This document shows positions 41,201 through 46,827 of a stretch of 64,000 bases of DNA, one piece after another. The notes beneath the pieces were generated by a model that was given only the letters and a program-made list of their open reading frames with translations, was not told the origin of the DNA and did not search any database. The stretch comes from Piscicola geometra (lineage: Eukaryota; Annelida; Clitellata; Hirudinida; Piscicolidae), in NCBI GenBank assembly GCA_943735955.1, contig OX030956.1, positions 15,434,695 to 15,498,694 on the forward strand, read 5' to 3'. The position numbers were made by a program, and so were the translations under genes. How positions within the stretch are numbered: the first letter of the stretch is position 1; each line of letters starts with the position of its first letter.

Positions 41201-43455
41201 GACTTGAATTGTCCATCCTGCACATATCTTCCTTCTACTGAATTTATACATTTTTGCACATTTCCCAGTTTTTAGGCAATTCTTACCCGTATCTCACATC
41301 TCATGATAATTGTGAAAAAGGTTAATTTGAACTTTGAATTAGTTTTGTCGAAAACCTTGTATATTTGTCGAAAAAATAAAATTTCCGTTAAAAGTACACT
41401 AGCATACTGAAACAACGAATCTGCCATTAATGGAGATTTCCTTAATAGGTTAATTTGGCTTCTATTCTTTCCATGAATCATAAATTGAAAATAACTCCGA
41501 AATAATTATTTATTTGACAAAACACACAAAAATATTTTATCTCTTAAAAACCAATTCATTTTTTTTACTTATTTTATAACTTTTTATTTATTTTATTATT
41601 TTATTTATTTATTTTTTTATTATCTATTTATTTTTTTATTATCTATTTATTTTTTAATTATCTATTTATTTTTTAATTATCTATTTATTTTTTAATTATC
41701 TATTTGTTTTATAATTATCTATTTATTTTTTAATTATCTATTTATTTTATAATTATCTATTTATTTTATGATTATATTTTTATTTTATAATTATCTATTT
41801 ATTTTATAATTATCTAATTATTTTATAATTATCTATTTATTTTATAATTATCTATTTATTTTATAATTATCTATTTATTTTATAATTATCTATTTATTTT
41901 ATAATTATCTATTTATTTTATAATTATCTATTTATTTTATAATTATCTATTTATTTTATAGTTATCTATTTATTTTATAATTATCTATTTATTTTATAGT
42001 TATCTATTTATTTTATAGTTATCTATTTATTTTATAATTATCTATTTATTTTATAATTATCTATTTATTTTATAATTATCTATTTATTTTATAATCATCT
42101 ATTTATTTTATAATTATCTATTTATTTTATAATTATCTATTTATTTTATAATTATCTATTTATTTTATAATCATCTATTTATTTTATAATTATCTATTCA
42201 TTTTATAATTATCTATTTATTTTATAAATATCTATTTATTTTATAAATATCTATTTATTTTATCATTATTTATTTTATAATTATCTAATTATTTTTTAAT
42301 TATCTATTTATTTTATAATTATTTATTTATTTTATAATTATCTATTTATTTTTTAATTATCTATTTATTTTATAATTATTTATTTTATAATTATCTATTT
42401 ATTTTATAATTATCTATTTATTTTATAATTATCTATTTATTTTATAATTATCTATTTATTTTTAACAAATTTAAATGTTTTATAATTTTTTATATATTTT
42501 TTAGATTTGTTTTATAATTTAAAAAATAATTTGCCATTTATTTTATCTTTTTAAATAAATTTATTTATATATTTTTTAATTTTTTCATAGTATTTCATTT
42601 ATTTGAGAAAAAAAAAAATTATTTTATTTTAGCAAAATACCTATAACAAATAAAGTCCGTTTTTAACTATTTTAAGTGACGAATCGGTTATAGGGTGAAT
42701 CGGTTAAGGGGTGAATCGACTGCATCCCCTTTTTCTTACTGTGGTCCTCTTTTATTTAATTATTTACCTTCTTCTTTATCTTCAACTAAGTCACTCATAA
42801 CTCCGTCGAAGCCTGAAGACGTACTTGTTCAAGTCTGAGCGCTTTTGTTCACTTAGGAAAGGGCGCTATACAAATCATTAGTGATTGGTTGATTGATTGA
42901 TTTAAGTAGTCCCTAAACCATTCTAACTCAGAGTCAGAGAAACCATAGGAGATATGCACTACCATTGCAATAAAATAGTAAATTTGTGTTACATAAATGG
43001 ATTGACCCATTTTCAACCATTTTCCAGACATGATCAAGTACAAGGTAGCAGAGCCGAGTTGCAAGTTGCGAACGATGCAGAAAGAGATGAGACTCGCCAT
43101 CCACCTCTCTGACTCGGTCCAGCAGGCCTTGCATGTCAGTTCCGCTGTTAATGAGGTTTGTGCCGAATATTTTGATTATTAGTAATATTTTGGTTATTAT
43201 AATCATTGATATTAAATAAAATATGTTTGTCGCTAATTTACTTTATAGGCTTGAAGTTTTCTTTAATCCTATAACAAATAAAAGTATTTGTTATTTTAAT
43301 CTCATAATGTGTTTTTACTCATTATGAAGTGAAAAAAGTGCAGTTTCTTAATTATTAATATTTGATATAATTTCACGCAGCTGTTCAAGAAAGCCAAGGC
43401 TAAAGGCTACAGTGAGGATGATGTTGCCTCACTATATAGAGCTGCTGATCTATAA
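15121..43455 (+). CDS. GLYR1: GLYR1/NP60 homologue: PWWP plus 6-phosphogluconate/3-hydroxyisobutyrate dehydrogenase-like protein, 12 exons
   Basis: Twelve coding exons with GT-AG introns and matching phases give 1371 nt, 456 codons plus stop. Residues 1-52 hold the first half of a PWWP domain (GDIVW, then GFPPWPGK, then [13 protein letters not shown]), the nucleosome/methyl-histone reading module. A linker of about 60 residues follows ([19 protein letters not shown]); I see no RGRP AT-hook. From residue 170 runs a Rossmann fold with GLGMIG (176-181), then [51 protein letters not shown] and [10 protein letters not shown] (330-339). In animals GLYR1 (N-PAC, NDF) is a chromatin protein that helps LSD2/KDM1B and destabilises nucleosomes for transcription. 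The human protein (553 aa) has a longer linker. Lys339 occupies the dehydrogenase catalytic position. Introns 1, 7 and 10 (4.3, 9.2 and 9.5 kb) are swollen by transposons. Confidence 0.93.
15156..15720. other. GLYR1 intron 1, left part: nothing recognised
   Basis: AT-rich. 15440-15540 has a few GCCGAAA/GCGAAT words that recur near 16855-16910 (CGGCAATTC), perhaps ends of one eroded element. Confidence 0.35.
15738..16330 (-). pseudogene. CR1/L2-like LINE fragment, family B
   Basis: Reads on the minus strand. The 3' end (AATAATAAT then TCGATCAAATCAA and TAGCGCTCTTTCC) is at the left, the coding part at 16323-15967: [46 protein letters not shown]. This is the RT thumb/C-terminal part of CR1/L2-type LINEs. 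The same sequence recurs at 47957-48165 and 49395-49650. Confidence 0.75.
16335..16560. repeat. half of a foldback repeat (GTCATGTGTAGAAGATTC unit)
   Basis: Shares GTCATGTGTAGAAGATTC, CTGACAGTCTGTCCTTCATC and CATTAAACGGTTAAAGCGGC with 48205-48680 and, inverted, with 49025-49375. Here only one arm is present. Confidence 0.65.
16561..17580. other. GLYR1 intron 1: eroded repeats
   Basis: 16925-17060 resembles the inner end of the CAGGCTTG hAT-like elements (GGCTCCCTATAGAAGGGGTG and GTGTCACACGAGACAAA). 17105-17165 resembles a SINE family B 3' end. Otherwise AT-rich, no gene. Confidence 0.4.
17590..17802 (-). repeat. tRNA-derived SINE (family A)
   Basis: On the minus strand it starts GGAGCGGGGATGGCTTAGAT, an RNA polymerase III A box (TGGCTTAGATGG). 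About 35 bases on there is a B box (TGTTCGAATCCC). The body then reads CCGTGAACTATCATATACC and CTAGTGTATATGATGCGG. A second copy is at 35397-35568. Internal promoters of this kind make SINEs transcribed by Pol III and copied by LINE enzymes. Confidence 0.8.
18008..18290. mobile_element. CAGGCTTG-type hAT-like element, left end only
   Basis: Starts CAGGCTTGCAGAGCTGAGT and continues CCCGAAAAATCTGGCGGCTC like 34494-34610. The right end is not present in the expected place. Confidence 0.5.
18283..18400. repeat. GATTAACGCGTTAATCAATT repeat (transposon terminus)
   Basis: AGAGCTGTGCTTTAATATAC then GATTAACGCGTTAATCAATT. The inverse appears at 23050-23115 (AATTGATTAACGCGTTATTC, then GATTAAAGCACATCTC). 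Looks like the end of a DNA transposon inserted in the hAT-like elements. Confidence 0.5.
18401..19486. other. GLYR1 intron 1, right part: no gene seen
   Basis: AT-rich without recognisable coding or repeat structure. 19021-19440 has faint coding-like words on the minus strand (possibly an eroded transposase) that I could not place. Confidence 0.3.
19487..19523 (+). CDS. GLYR1: GLYR1 exon 2
   Basis: 37 nt after acceptor actttcag: completes the Trp, then [12 protein letters not shown] with the PPWP signature. Donor gtattt, phase 0. Confidence 0.9.
19633..19715 (+). CDS. GLYR1: GLYR1 exon 3
   Basis: [19 protein letters not shown] then VFFFGSEN, the PWWP middle. Acceptor ttggtag, donor gtaaga, ends in phase 2. 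Confidence 0.9.
19948..20122 (+). CDS. GLYR1: GLYR1 exon 4
   Basis: Completes a Tyr, then [20 protein letters not shown] and the helical end of the PWWP domain ([16 protein letters not shown]). Acceptor actacag, donor gtatgt, phase 0. Confidence 0.9.
20200..21477. mobile_element. non-autonomous DNA transposon, AGAGGTCGGACC ends
   Basis: Left AGAGGTCGGACCGCGGCC, right CGGTTCGACCTCT, inverted. Subterminal pieces also mirror (CATTCCTGGTCCC / TCCCGTTC words). No transposase inside. It fills most of GLYR1 intron 4. Window positions 1-19 are the right end of another copy. Confidence 0.6.
21485..21660 (+). repeat. SINE copy (family B)
   Basis: B-box-like GGTTCGAGTGC near 21538, the body GCAGCATAAGTGGCCTGGAAG and the 3' end GTTATAAGCCACTATAATAA followed by a (TTA)n tail. 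Shares its 3' half with 32060-32160. Confidence 0.65.
21884..21994 (+). CDS. GLYR1: GLYR1 exon 5 (linker)
   Basis: 37 codons: [20 protein letters not shown], then an acidic/polar end. Acceptor ctgccag; the donor is the first GT of a (GT)n microsatellite, so the exact edge is less certain than the others. Confidence 0.75.
21995..22075. repeat. GT/TG microsatellite starting at a splice donor
   Basis: GTGTGTGTGTATGTGTG... runs about 80 bp from the exon 5 donor. Intron 5 is only 143 bp, so more than half of it is this repeat. Confidence 0.85.
22138..22308 (+). CDS. GLYR1: GLYR1 exon 6
   Basis: 57 codons: end of the linker ([13 protein letters not shown]), then [20 protein letters not shown] with the NAD(P)-binding glycine motif and [10 protein letters not shown]. 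Acceptor cttacag, donor gtggct. Confidence 0.95.
22439..23392. mobile_element. CAGGCTTG-type hAT-like non-autonomous element, copy 2
   Basis: Left end CAGACTTGTGCAGCCGAACC, right end (inverted) CAGGCTTGCAGAGCCG. It fills nearly all of GLYR1 intron 6. The inner 23040-23115 is the GATTAACGCG repeat. No clear 8-bp duplication at this copy. Confidence 0.6.
23432..23542 (+). CDS. GLYR1: GLYR1 exon 7
   Basis: 37 codons including [20 protein letters not shown]. Acceptor atcaacag, donor gtatgt, phase 0 at both ends. Confidence 0.92.
23580..23700. other. AT-rich intron sequence with a TTATTATTA run
   Basis: Nothing beyond the simple repeat at 23590-23606. Confidence 0.4.
23745..23945. repeat. minisatellite, about 33-bp unit
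   Basis: Five to six copies of CACAACTTTGAAATTTTAAA followed by ACCCAGATATTT, with small changes. Confidence 0.85.
24470..24925 (+). pseudogene. CR1/L2-like LINE 3' end
   Basis: Contains the decayed C-terminus of a CR1/L2-type ORF2 ([14 protein letters not shown] then a stop, then [19 protein letters not shown]), the 'W/NSLP..IR....F+..L+' signature of this clade. A 3' UTR ends AGCGCTATATAAATGAATTA and an ATT-rich tail. Confidence 0.65.
25185..26190 (+). pseudogene. piggyBac transposase remnant (C-terminal part)
   Basis: A TTAA followed by CCCATAAATGCCCAATG at about 25185 looks like a piggyBac left end. The frame 25709-26017 matches the C-terminal DDE_Tnp_1_7 region ([20 protein letters not shown] then [20 protein letters not shown]). 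26009-26190, in another frame, gives the cysteine-rich end ([17 protein letters not shown]). The N-terminal catalytic half is deleted and the right end is not found. Such enzymes excise at TTAA. Confidence 0.7.
26189..26296. repeat. TAG trinucleotide microsatellite
   Basis: About 33 near-perfect TAG units with a few substitutions. Confidence 0.95.
26320..27290 (-). pseudogene. LINE-like ORF2 C-terminal remnant
   Basis: Minus-strand reading with stops gives [51 protein letters not shown] and, further on, [20 protein letters not shown], the order seen in C-terminal parts of some non-LTR retrotransposon ORF2s. Several stop codons in between show decay. Confidence 0.55.
27337..28919. mobile_element. 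piggyBac-like non-autonomous element
   Basis: Flanked by TTAA on both sides (27333-27336, 28920-28923). Inverted ends CCCTTAATCACCAA and, inverted from the right, CCCTTAAACAACAAT. The interior has no clear transposase. Two internal stretches resemble each other (GTGAAAACATAGTTGAAAT near 28520 and GTGAAAACATCGTTGAAAT near 28861). Confidence 0.7.
29155..29490. repeat. tandem repeat of about 85 bp, four units
   Basis: Each unit has AACTCAAAGAATGCAA, TTTTTAATAAATGTCATT and AACGTTATTTAAACATGTA. The copy at 62795-62955 has fewer than two units. Confidence 0.8.
29486..31684 (-). pseudogene. hAT transposase (ZBED5/GTF2IRD2-like lineage), lightly decayed
   Basis: Exon 1 (31684-about 31211) starts [20 protein letters not shown] and carries a BED-like zinc-finger region ending in [12 protein letters not shown]. 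It ends at KMPG before a donor gtaatt. Exon 2 (from about 31056) holds [34 protein letters not shown] (RNase H-like start), [12 protein letters not shown] (catalytic Asp motif) and [15 protein letters not shown]. After stops near 30428 and 30370 it continues [29 protein letters not shown] and [12 protein letters not shown]. It finishes with the hAT dimerisation motif [20 protein letters not shown]. Two to three stops make it inactive. The related human genes are domesticated transposases. Confidence 0.8.
32060..32160 (+). repeat. SINE family B, 3' half
   Basis: GCAAATGAGATATGCAGCC, GGTTATACGCCACT and a final ATGCTCGTCATTATTATTA. It abuts the end of the hAT element. Confidence 0.65.
32440..32612. 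repeat. minisatellite, unit ATTAAATTATATCCTAA
   Basis: About nine imperfect 17-18-bp units (AAATTAAATTTATATCC). Confidence 0.8.
32788..32889 (+). CDS. GLYR1: GLYR1 exon 8
   Basis: 34 codons: [20 protein letters not shown] then [14 protein letters not shown], the substrate-binding DxSTVD region. Acceptor ccatcag, donor gtggag. Confidence 0.92.
33001..33163 (+). CDS. GLYR1: GLYR1 exon 9
   Basis: [20 protein letters not shown] ... [14 protein letters not shown] ... HMFYL, ends in phase 1. Acceptor cgacag, donor gttagt. Confidence 0.95.
33339..33518 (+). CDS. GLYR1: GLYR1 exon 10
   Basis: [20 protein letters not shown] through SSFLQEKGM. Holds the GxxGxGxxxK motif with Lys339. Acceptor cacacag, donor gtgcgt, ends in phase 1. 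Confidence 0.93.
33519..34485. other. GLYR1 intron 10, left part: no gene seen
   Basis: Includes an ATC/ATCATC run at 33708-33735. No coding or element signature recognised. Confidence 0.35.
35050..36138 (-). mobile_element. piggyBac-like remnant with a nested SINE
   Basis: TTAA on both sides (35046-35049, 36139-36142). Inverted ends CCCTTGGAGGG and CCCTTGGAGAG. The minus strand retains a transposase-like N-terminus near 35774-35570 ([19 protein letters not shown]) and a cysteine-rich C-terminal piece near 35345-35265 ([20 protein letters not shown]). The catalytic middle is lost. Confidence 0.75.
35397..35568 (-). repeat. tRNA-derived SINE (family A), copy 2
   Basis: Minus strand: GAGCGGGTTGCCTTAGATGG (A box) and AGCGAATCCC (B box), then CCGTGAGCTACCTAGTGTAT. 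Aligns along its length with 17590-17802. Inserted in the piggyBac remnant. Confidence 0.75.
37911..39523 (+). mobile_element. piggyBac-like element, internally deleted
   Basis: TTAA at 37907-37910 and 39524-39527. Ends CCCTATACTGCAT and, inverted, CCCTCTACTGCAT. Subterminal GATGCCAATTG/GGCATCA palindromic words lie near both ends. It is nested in an AT-rich array of the foldback element, whose units continue on both sides. Confidence 0.85.
38357..39244 (+). pseudogene. piggyBac transposase, N- and C-terminal parts
   Basis: The N-terminal part (from the ATG near 38357; one stop near 38443) is acidic and Ser-rich ([17 protein letters not shown]) and leads to [20 protein letters not shown], the start of the DDE_Tnp_1_7 domain. 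After an apparent junction near 38820-38960 the C-terminal cysteine-rich motif appears ([19 protein letters not shown] then [16 protein letters not shown]). The catalytic Asp region is missing, so the product is inactive. Confidence 0.75.
39528..40540. repeat. AAATTTTAAATATAAAATA array
   Basis: About 18-19-bp units, roughly 50 copies, continuing the array at 37660-37905. Confidence 0.9.
40545..40870. repeat. AACAAAATAATTTATTAA array
   Basis: Near-perfect 17-18-bp units, about 18 copies, the most uniform array in the window. Confidence 0.9.
41590..42460. repeat. TTATTTTATAATTATCTA array
   Basis: About 50 units of 17-18 bp with single changes. The same unit makes 51730-52135. Confidence 0.9.
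43028..43155 (+). CDS. GLYR1: GLYR1 exon 11
   Basis: Completes an Asp codon, then [14 protein letters not shown] and [20 protein letters not shown], the dimerisation helices. Acceptor tttccag, donor gtttgt. Confidence 0.88.
43381..43455 (+). CDS. GLYR1: GLYR1 exon 12
   Basis: [20 protein letters not shown] then AADL and TAA, the standard C-terminus of the family. Acceptor cacgcag. Confidence 0.92.
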   Translation: MFKKAKAKGYSEDDVASLYRAADL

Positions 43456-44010
43456 AATCCTCTTTTCAATCTAGACTATTACTGTTCAATATTATTTTTT
43501 CATTTTTTAACAGTTTTTAGTAAAAACTTATTAAAATCTTTCTTAAATCTAGGTGAACTTTTTCCACGTTTATTCCCCTTGTATTAGTTACTAATAAATA
43601 CTAATAATTAGTATTTTTTTTTGCTTTTTATTAATTTTAATGAAAACTGAGTATGACTTATTCATCAGGCGTTTAGTCACTAAATTTTAGTGACCTGAAA
43701 TATTCTAACGACAAATCTATATAGTATATACTATAATATATATAGTAACTATATACTATATAGTCTCTAAGTTAACTGAATAATTATTTGTCATTAATTA
43801 AAAAATAAAGTTATGAAACTCAGCTGAATTATCTTTGATTAAATGCATTACAAAGATTTAGTGCCTTACACTTCTATATTCATTGGTTTGTGGTTGATGC
43901 CTTTAAAATATAAGAATTGATAGCTAAAAAATAGTGTTGAAAAATGTATTTAACTTTTTTTCAAATTGAGTGATTATATACAGCAAGATTGATAATATTA
44001 TCAACAACAG
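43456..44010. other. gap between GLYR1 stop and aminotransferase-like exon
   Basis: AT-rich. AATAAA at 43593-43598 and 43804-43809 could serve as GLYR1 polyadenylation signals. No promoter or first exon for the next gene was recognised. Confidence 0.4.
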
Positions 44011-44651
44011 ATGCCAGTTGGAAGCATTTCGTAAAGTCCGCATGGTGGTGCCTGATTAGGCAGAGTGAAGAAGATGAAACAAAGGAAGAGGAGGAAGTCG
44101 TCAAGGGCATTCAACAAATCTGTGCTTCTAACAAGGGATATATCCTGCCATGTCTTTCAGTCAGAAGTGGTTTGCAGTTGTTTCTTGAAATAAAGAAGTT
44201 TCCTCCTTCATCAGAAGTCATAATGTCGGCCATCAACATTCCAGACATGGCCTCTCTTCTCCACTCACATGGACTCAAAATCGTCTCCCTTGACATTGAC
44301 ATTGAGAAAATGAGTCCTCGAGTTGATCTCATTCCATCTCTCGTCACTTCCAAAACATGCATTATACTTGTAGCAAACATTTACGGAAGAGGTTATGATA
44401 TTGATCCCTTTGTGAAGATGGCAAAAAGATTCAACTTGGTGCTAATCGAGGACTGGGCAGAAGGATTTTCAGGTCCAAACAACCTGGGCCATCCTGAGGC
44501 TGATCTTTCCATGTTTAGTTTTGGACCCATTAAGAACTTTACAGCATTTGGAGGAGCTCTCATGAAAGTGAAGAATGAGCACCTGTATGCCAGGATGAGA
44601 AACAAGCACTCTACATTCCCTGTTCAGCCTCACACTGACTATCTCAGAAGG
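44011..44651 (+). CDS. aminotransferase-like exon A
   Basis: Starts after acaacag in phase 1 (first codon partly upstream), ends AGAAGG before donor gtttgt. Holds the Asp and Lys motifs. Confidence 0.75.
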
Positions 44652-45760
44652 GTTTGTCCATTTTCTATAATTATTCTCACTTTGTTTTAATTTACCTTCA
44701 CAACCATTATGCAGGTGCTCAAGTACTCGCTGGTTTACATGCTACTCAACTGTCCATCAATTGTAAAACCCATTATGTATGCCTCACACCTGCTGCATTG
44801 CAACCACCAGAAGCGGGTGGTCAGTCTTCTGAGGGGCTTCCCAGTGCAGATGCTGAAACGCATCAGACACCGCCCATGCCTAGCTCTCTTGCGCACTTTG
44901 GCAATGCGTCTGTCCTCCTTCCAGCAGCATCATTTTCAGGAAGGAAACTTGAAGGCAGAACATGCCATTTTCCAACTGCCCTCCAATGCACTTCCTGTTG
45001 GTCTCAAAGCGATCCATCGAAACCACTGGCTTTTTCCTGTTCTTGTGGTGACCACTTCATTCTTGTTGTTCCATTCATTGTGGTATTAGAAGTCTTTAAT
45101 GTTGAAGTTGCAGCTTCTTTCCCTTCATTACAGGAGGAGCCATCCCATGTGATCAGGCAGCTACGAAGAAGGGGTGTCGATGCGTACAAGGGAGCCACCC
45201 AACTCGACTGTGTGTCATCAGACGCAGTCCTTTCAAATGCATCTTTCATCCTATTTTCTACTCATCCTTCCACATCATCATCATCACTCACTCCTCAAGC
45301 GCAATACCTCATTGATCACGTGATCTACCTGCCCATCAACAAGACAGTCCCCCTACAGTTCATTGACCACATCTGCAGTGTTCTATCAGACATTTTAGCA
45401 CCAAAAACGTCTGCTTTCAAGCACTCAGAGAACGAAACTTCGTATTCCAGCTTGAACCATTCTATATCAGTCTCTAATGCACTTGATTCCAGCCTTTCAG
45501 AACTTTCAACACAACGCCAAGACAGCATTACTAAGGCTCGCTTGAAACTTTTTAATGACTGGGACTCTTCCAAAATCTATTCTAAAATCGTGCATTCTGT
45601 AGGCAGCAGTGAAGGCAGTAATTATAACGATGTTGATGTCAATAAGAATACCTCAAGGGACGATAAAGAGATCTGGAGAATGGGGCTCGAGGAGGTGTGG
45701 TGGGATGTTGTGAGTGAAGTGCTGTTGATGGGCGACTATGCCAATAAGTGCAAACTGTGA
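44011..45760 (+). CDS. DegT/DnrJ/EryC1-type PLP-dependent aminotransferase-like protein (three exons, 5' end missing)
   Basis: Exons 44011-44651, 44715-45047 and 45134-45760 join in phase to about 533 codons. After a WKHFVKSAWWCL start, residues about 45-70 (GYILPCLSVRSGLQLFLEIK) match the small-domain/PLP entry of DegT-type enzymes. Then come ILVANIYGRGYDI and LIEDWAEGF (Asp that holds the pyridine N). Next is SFGPIKNFTAFGGALMKVKN with the probable Schiff-base Lys (codon 44532-44534). Exon 3 gives SHVIRQLRRRGVDAYKGATQ and VIYLPINKTVP, the C-terminal domain. The family transaminates sugars or other carbonyl compounds; the substrate here is unknown. A Ser-rich C-terminal tail of about 110 residues is extra. 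No in-frame start is visible: an acceptor-like tcaacaacag precedes 44011, so an upstream exon is implied. Confidence 0.75.
44715..45047 (+). CDS. aminotransferase-like exon B
   Basis: VLKYSLVYMLLNCPSIVKPI through HRNHWLFPVLV. Acceptor tatgcag, donor gtgacc, phase 0 at both ends. Confidence 0.75.
45134..45760 (+). CDS. aminotransferase-like exon C
   Basis: EEPSHVIRQLRRRGVDAYKG to the TGA at 45758. Acceptor cattacag. Confidence 0.75.
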   Translation, partial: EEPSHVIRQLRRRGVDAYKGATQLDCVSSDAVLSNASFILFSTHPSTSSSSLTPQAQYLIDHVIYLPINKTVPLQFIDHICSVLSDILAPKTSAFKHSENETSYSSLNHSISVSNALDSSLSELSTQRQDSITKARLKLFNDWDSSKIYSKIVHSVGSSEGSNYNDVDVNKNTSRDDKEIWRMGLEEVWWDVVSEVLLMGDYANKCKL

Positions 45761-46825
45761 GGATGATGATGGAGGGGGTGATTATAAAATGAGTGAATGA
45801 GTAATCTGAAGTATTCTTCAATTCAAGATATGTTATTATGGCTACCTTAGTTATTATAATCACCTCTCTACAGTCATCTCAAATTTCGGCAGTTATTTTT
45901 TGAAGAGCCAACCCTTAAAGACCTTTCATACCCATCTCACTGTGGCTTCACATTCCAGTTTTTAAGGGCTAACAATTAACAAGTTAATATAAACTCAAAA
46001 TCAACATTTTTCAAAATGTGCACTTTATGTATGTTATAATTAGCACATACTTCAATCCTCCCACCAATTTATTGAGCTTTGGTATCTCAGTACTCAAAAT
46101 TCTAATCAATTTTTTACATTTATATGGTTTCACATTGCCTAGCCACACTCGCCAAAATATTTCAGTAGTTTCGACAATCACCCTATAAAGTAATCTCAAA
46201 TTAATGAGGGATTTTTGGACACTCCACATCTAAATCGTGCATGGGTGCCATCAATTTTGATTATTACGTTGGTCAAACTGGGTAGTTACTCAGCTACCCG
46301 TTCTCAATCTATCTGCATACTTTAATACAGCCACTTGTACACACTTTGAAAATTAGTAGGGTTTTTGGGATTATTTTCAAACCTAACGCTCCACCCTATG
46401 CACCATACCACAGCTCAATTACGATACGACTAAAAACCATCGCCAACTCACTATACCATCACTAGCTCTACTGCCAGCCTAACTTTCTCAAGCCAGATCC
46501 ACATTTACTTTTCATGCAGCTTTTGATTGTTTTAGCTTCTGTGTCATTGCACTTTTATCTGATTTTTAAGATAGGTGCTCATTGATATTCATCTTAAAGA
46601 TTGTAAAGTATTACACTCTAAAACCCTTTGATTCTCCTTAGTTTATATGATATGTTTATCGTCTACATGAATTGAAGTATATATTTTTTTATCTTTTACA
46701 TAAAATTTTATATTCATTCATGTAAATATTTTAAATTTGGTTATCCCCACTTAGATTCAAGTTTAAAACCATTACCTATTAATGATTTATGAGATTGGCT
46801 CAGTTAACCCATTTACCTCCACTCA
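45761..46825. other. no gene seen
   Basis: 3' flank of the aminotransferase-like gene. 46011-46230 has a weak LINE-like reading on the minus strand (SVQKSLINLRLLYRVIVETT) that I did not trust. Confidence 0.35.
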
Positions 46826-46827
46826 AT

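Larger units (their letters stand above)
37519..42728. mobile_element. foldback element, GATTCACCCC family, copy 2
   Basis: 5210 bp with perfect 8-bp duplications CTTTTTCT (37511-37518 and 42729-42736). Same ends as copy 1: GAATTGCAGTCGATT on the left and GATGCAGTCGATTCACCCC inverted on the right. The left arm has about six 16-mer units, the right arm only three. The interior holds AAATTTTAAATATAAAATA, AACAAAATAATTTATTAA and TTATTTTATAATTATCTA arrays, the shared centre (about 40920-41480, inverted relative to copy 1) and a nested piggyBac remnant. Confidence 0.9.
36682..42903 (+). pseudogene. CR1/L2-like LINE copy, family A, split by a foldback element
   Basis: Segments 36682-37518 and 42729-42903. 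Coding words: [32 protein letters not shown] (an RT catalytic box with F for the usual YADD start), [40 protein letters not shown]. The 3' end (GAAGCCTGAAGACGTACTTG, GGGCGCTATACAAATCATTA, then TGATTGATTGA) continues after the insertion. Frameshifts and stops are present. It is 5'-truncated. Confidence 0.8.

Noticed and set aside
40545..42460. Regular repeats considered as a CRISPR array
   Set aside because: Units are directly adjacent without unique spacers, and the DNA is eukaryotic.
44111..45573. Minus-strand frames over the aminotransferase-like exons
   Set aside because: Antisense shadows of the plus-strand exons, which carry the PLP motifs.
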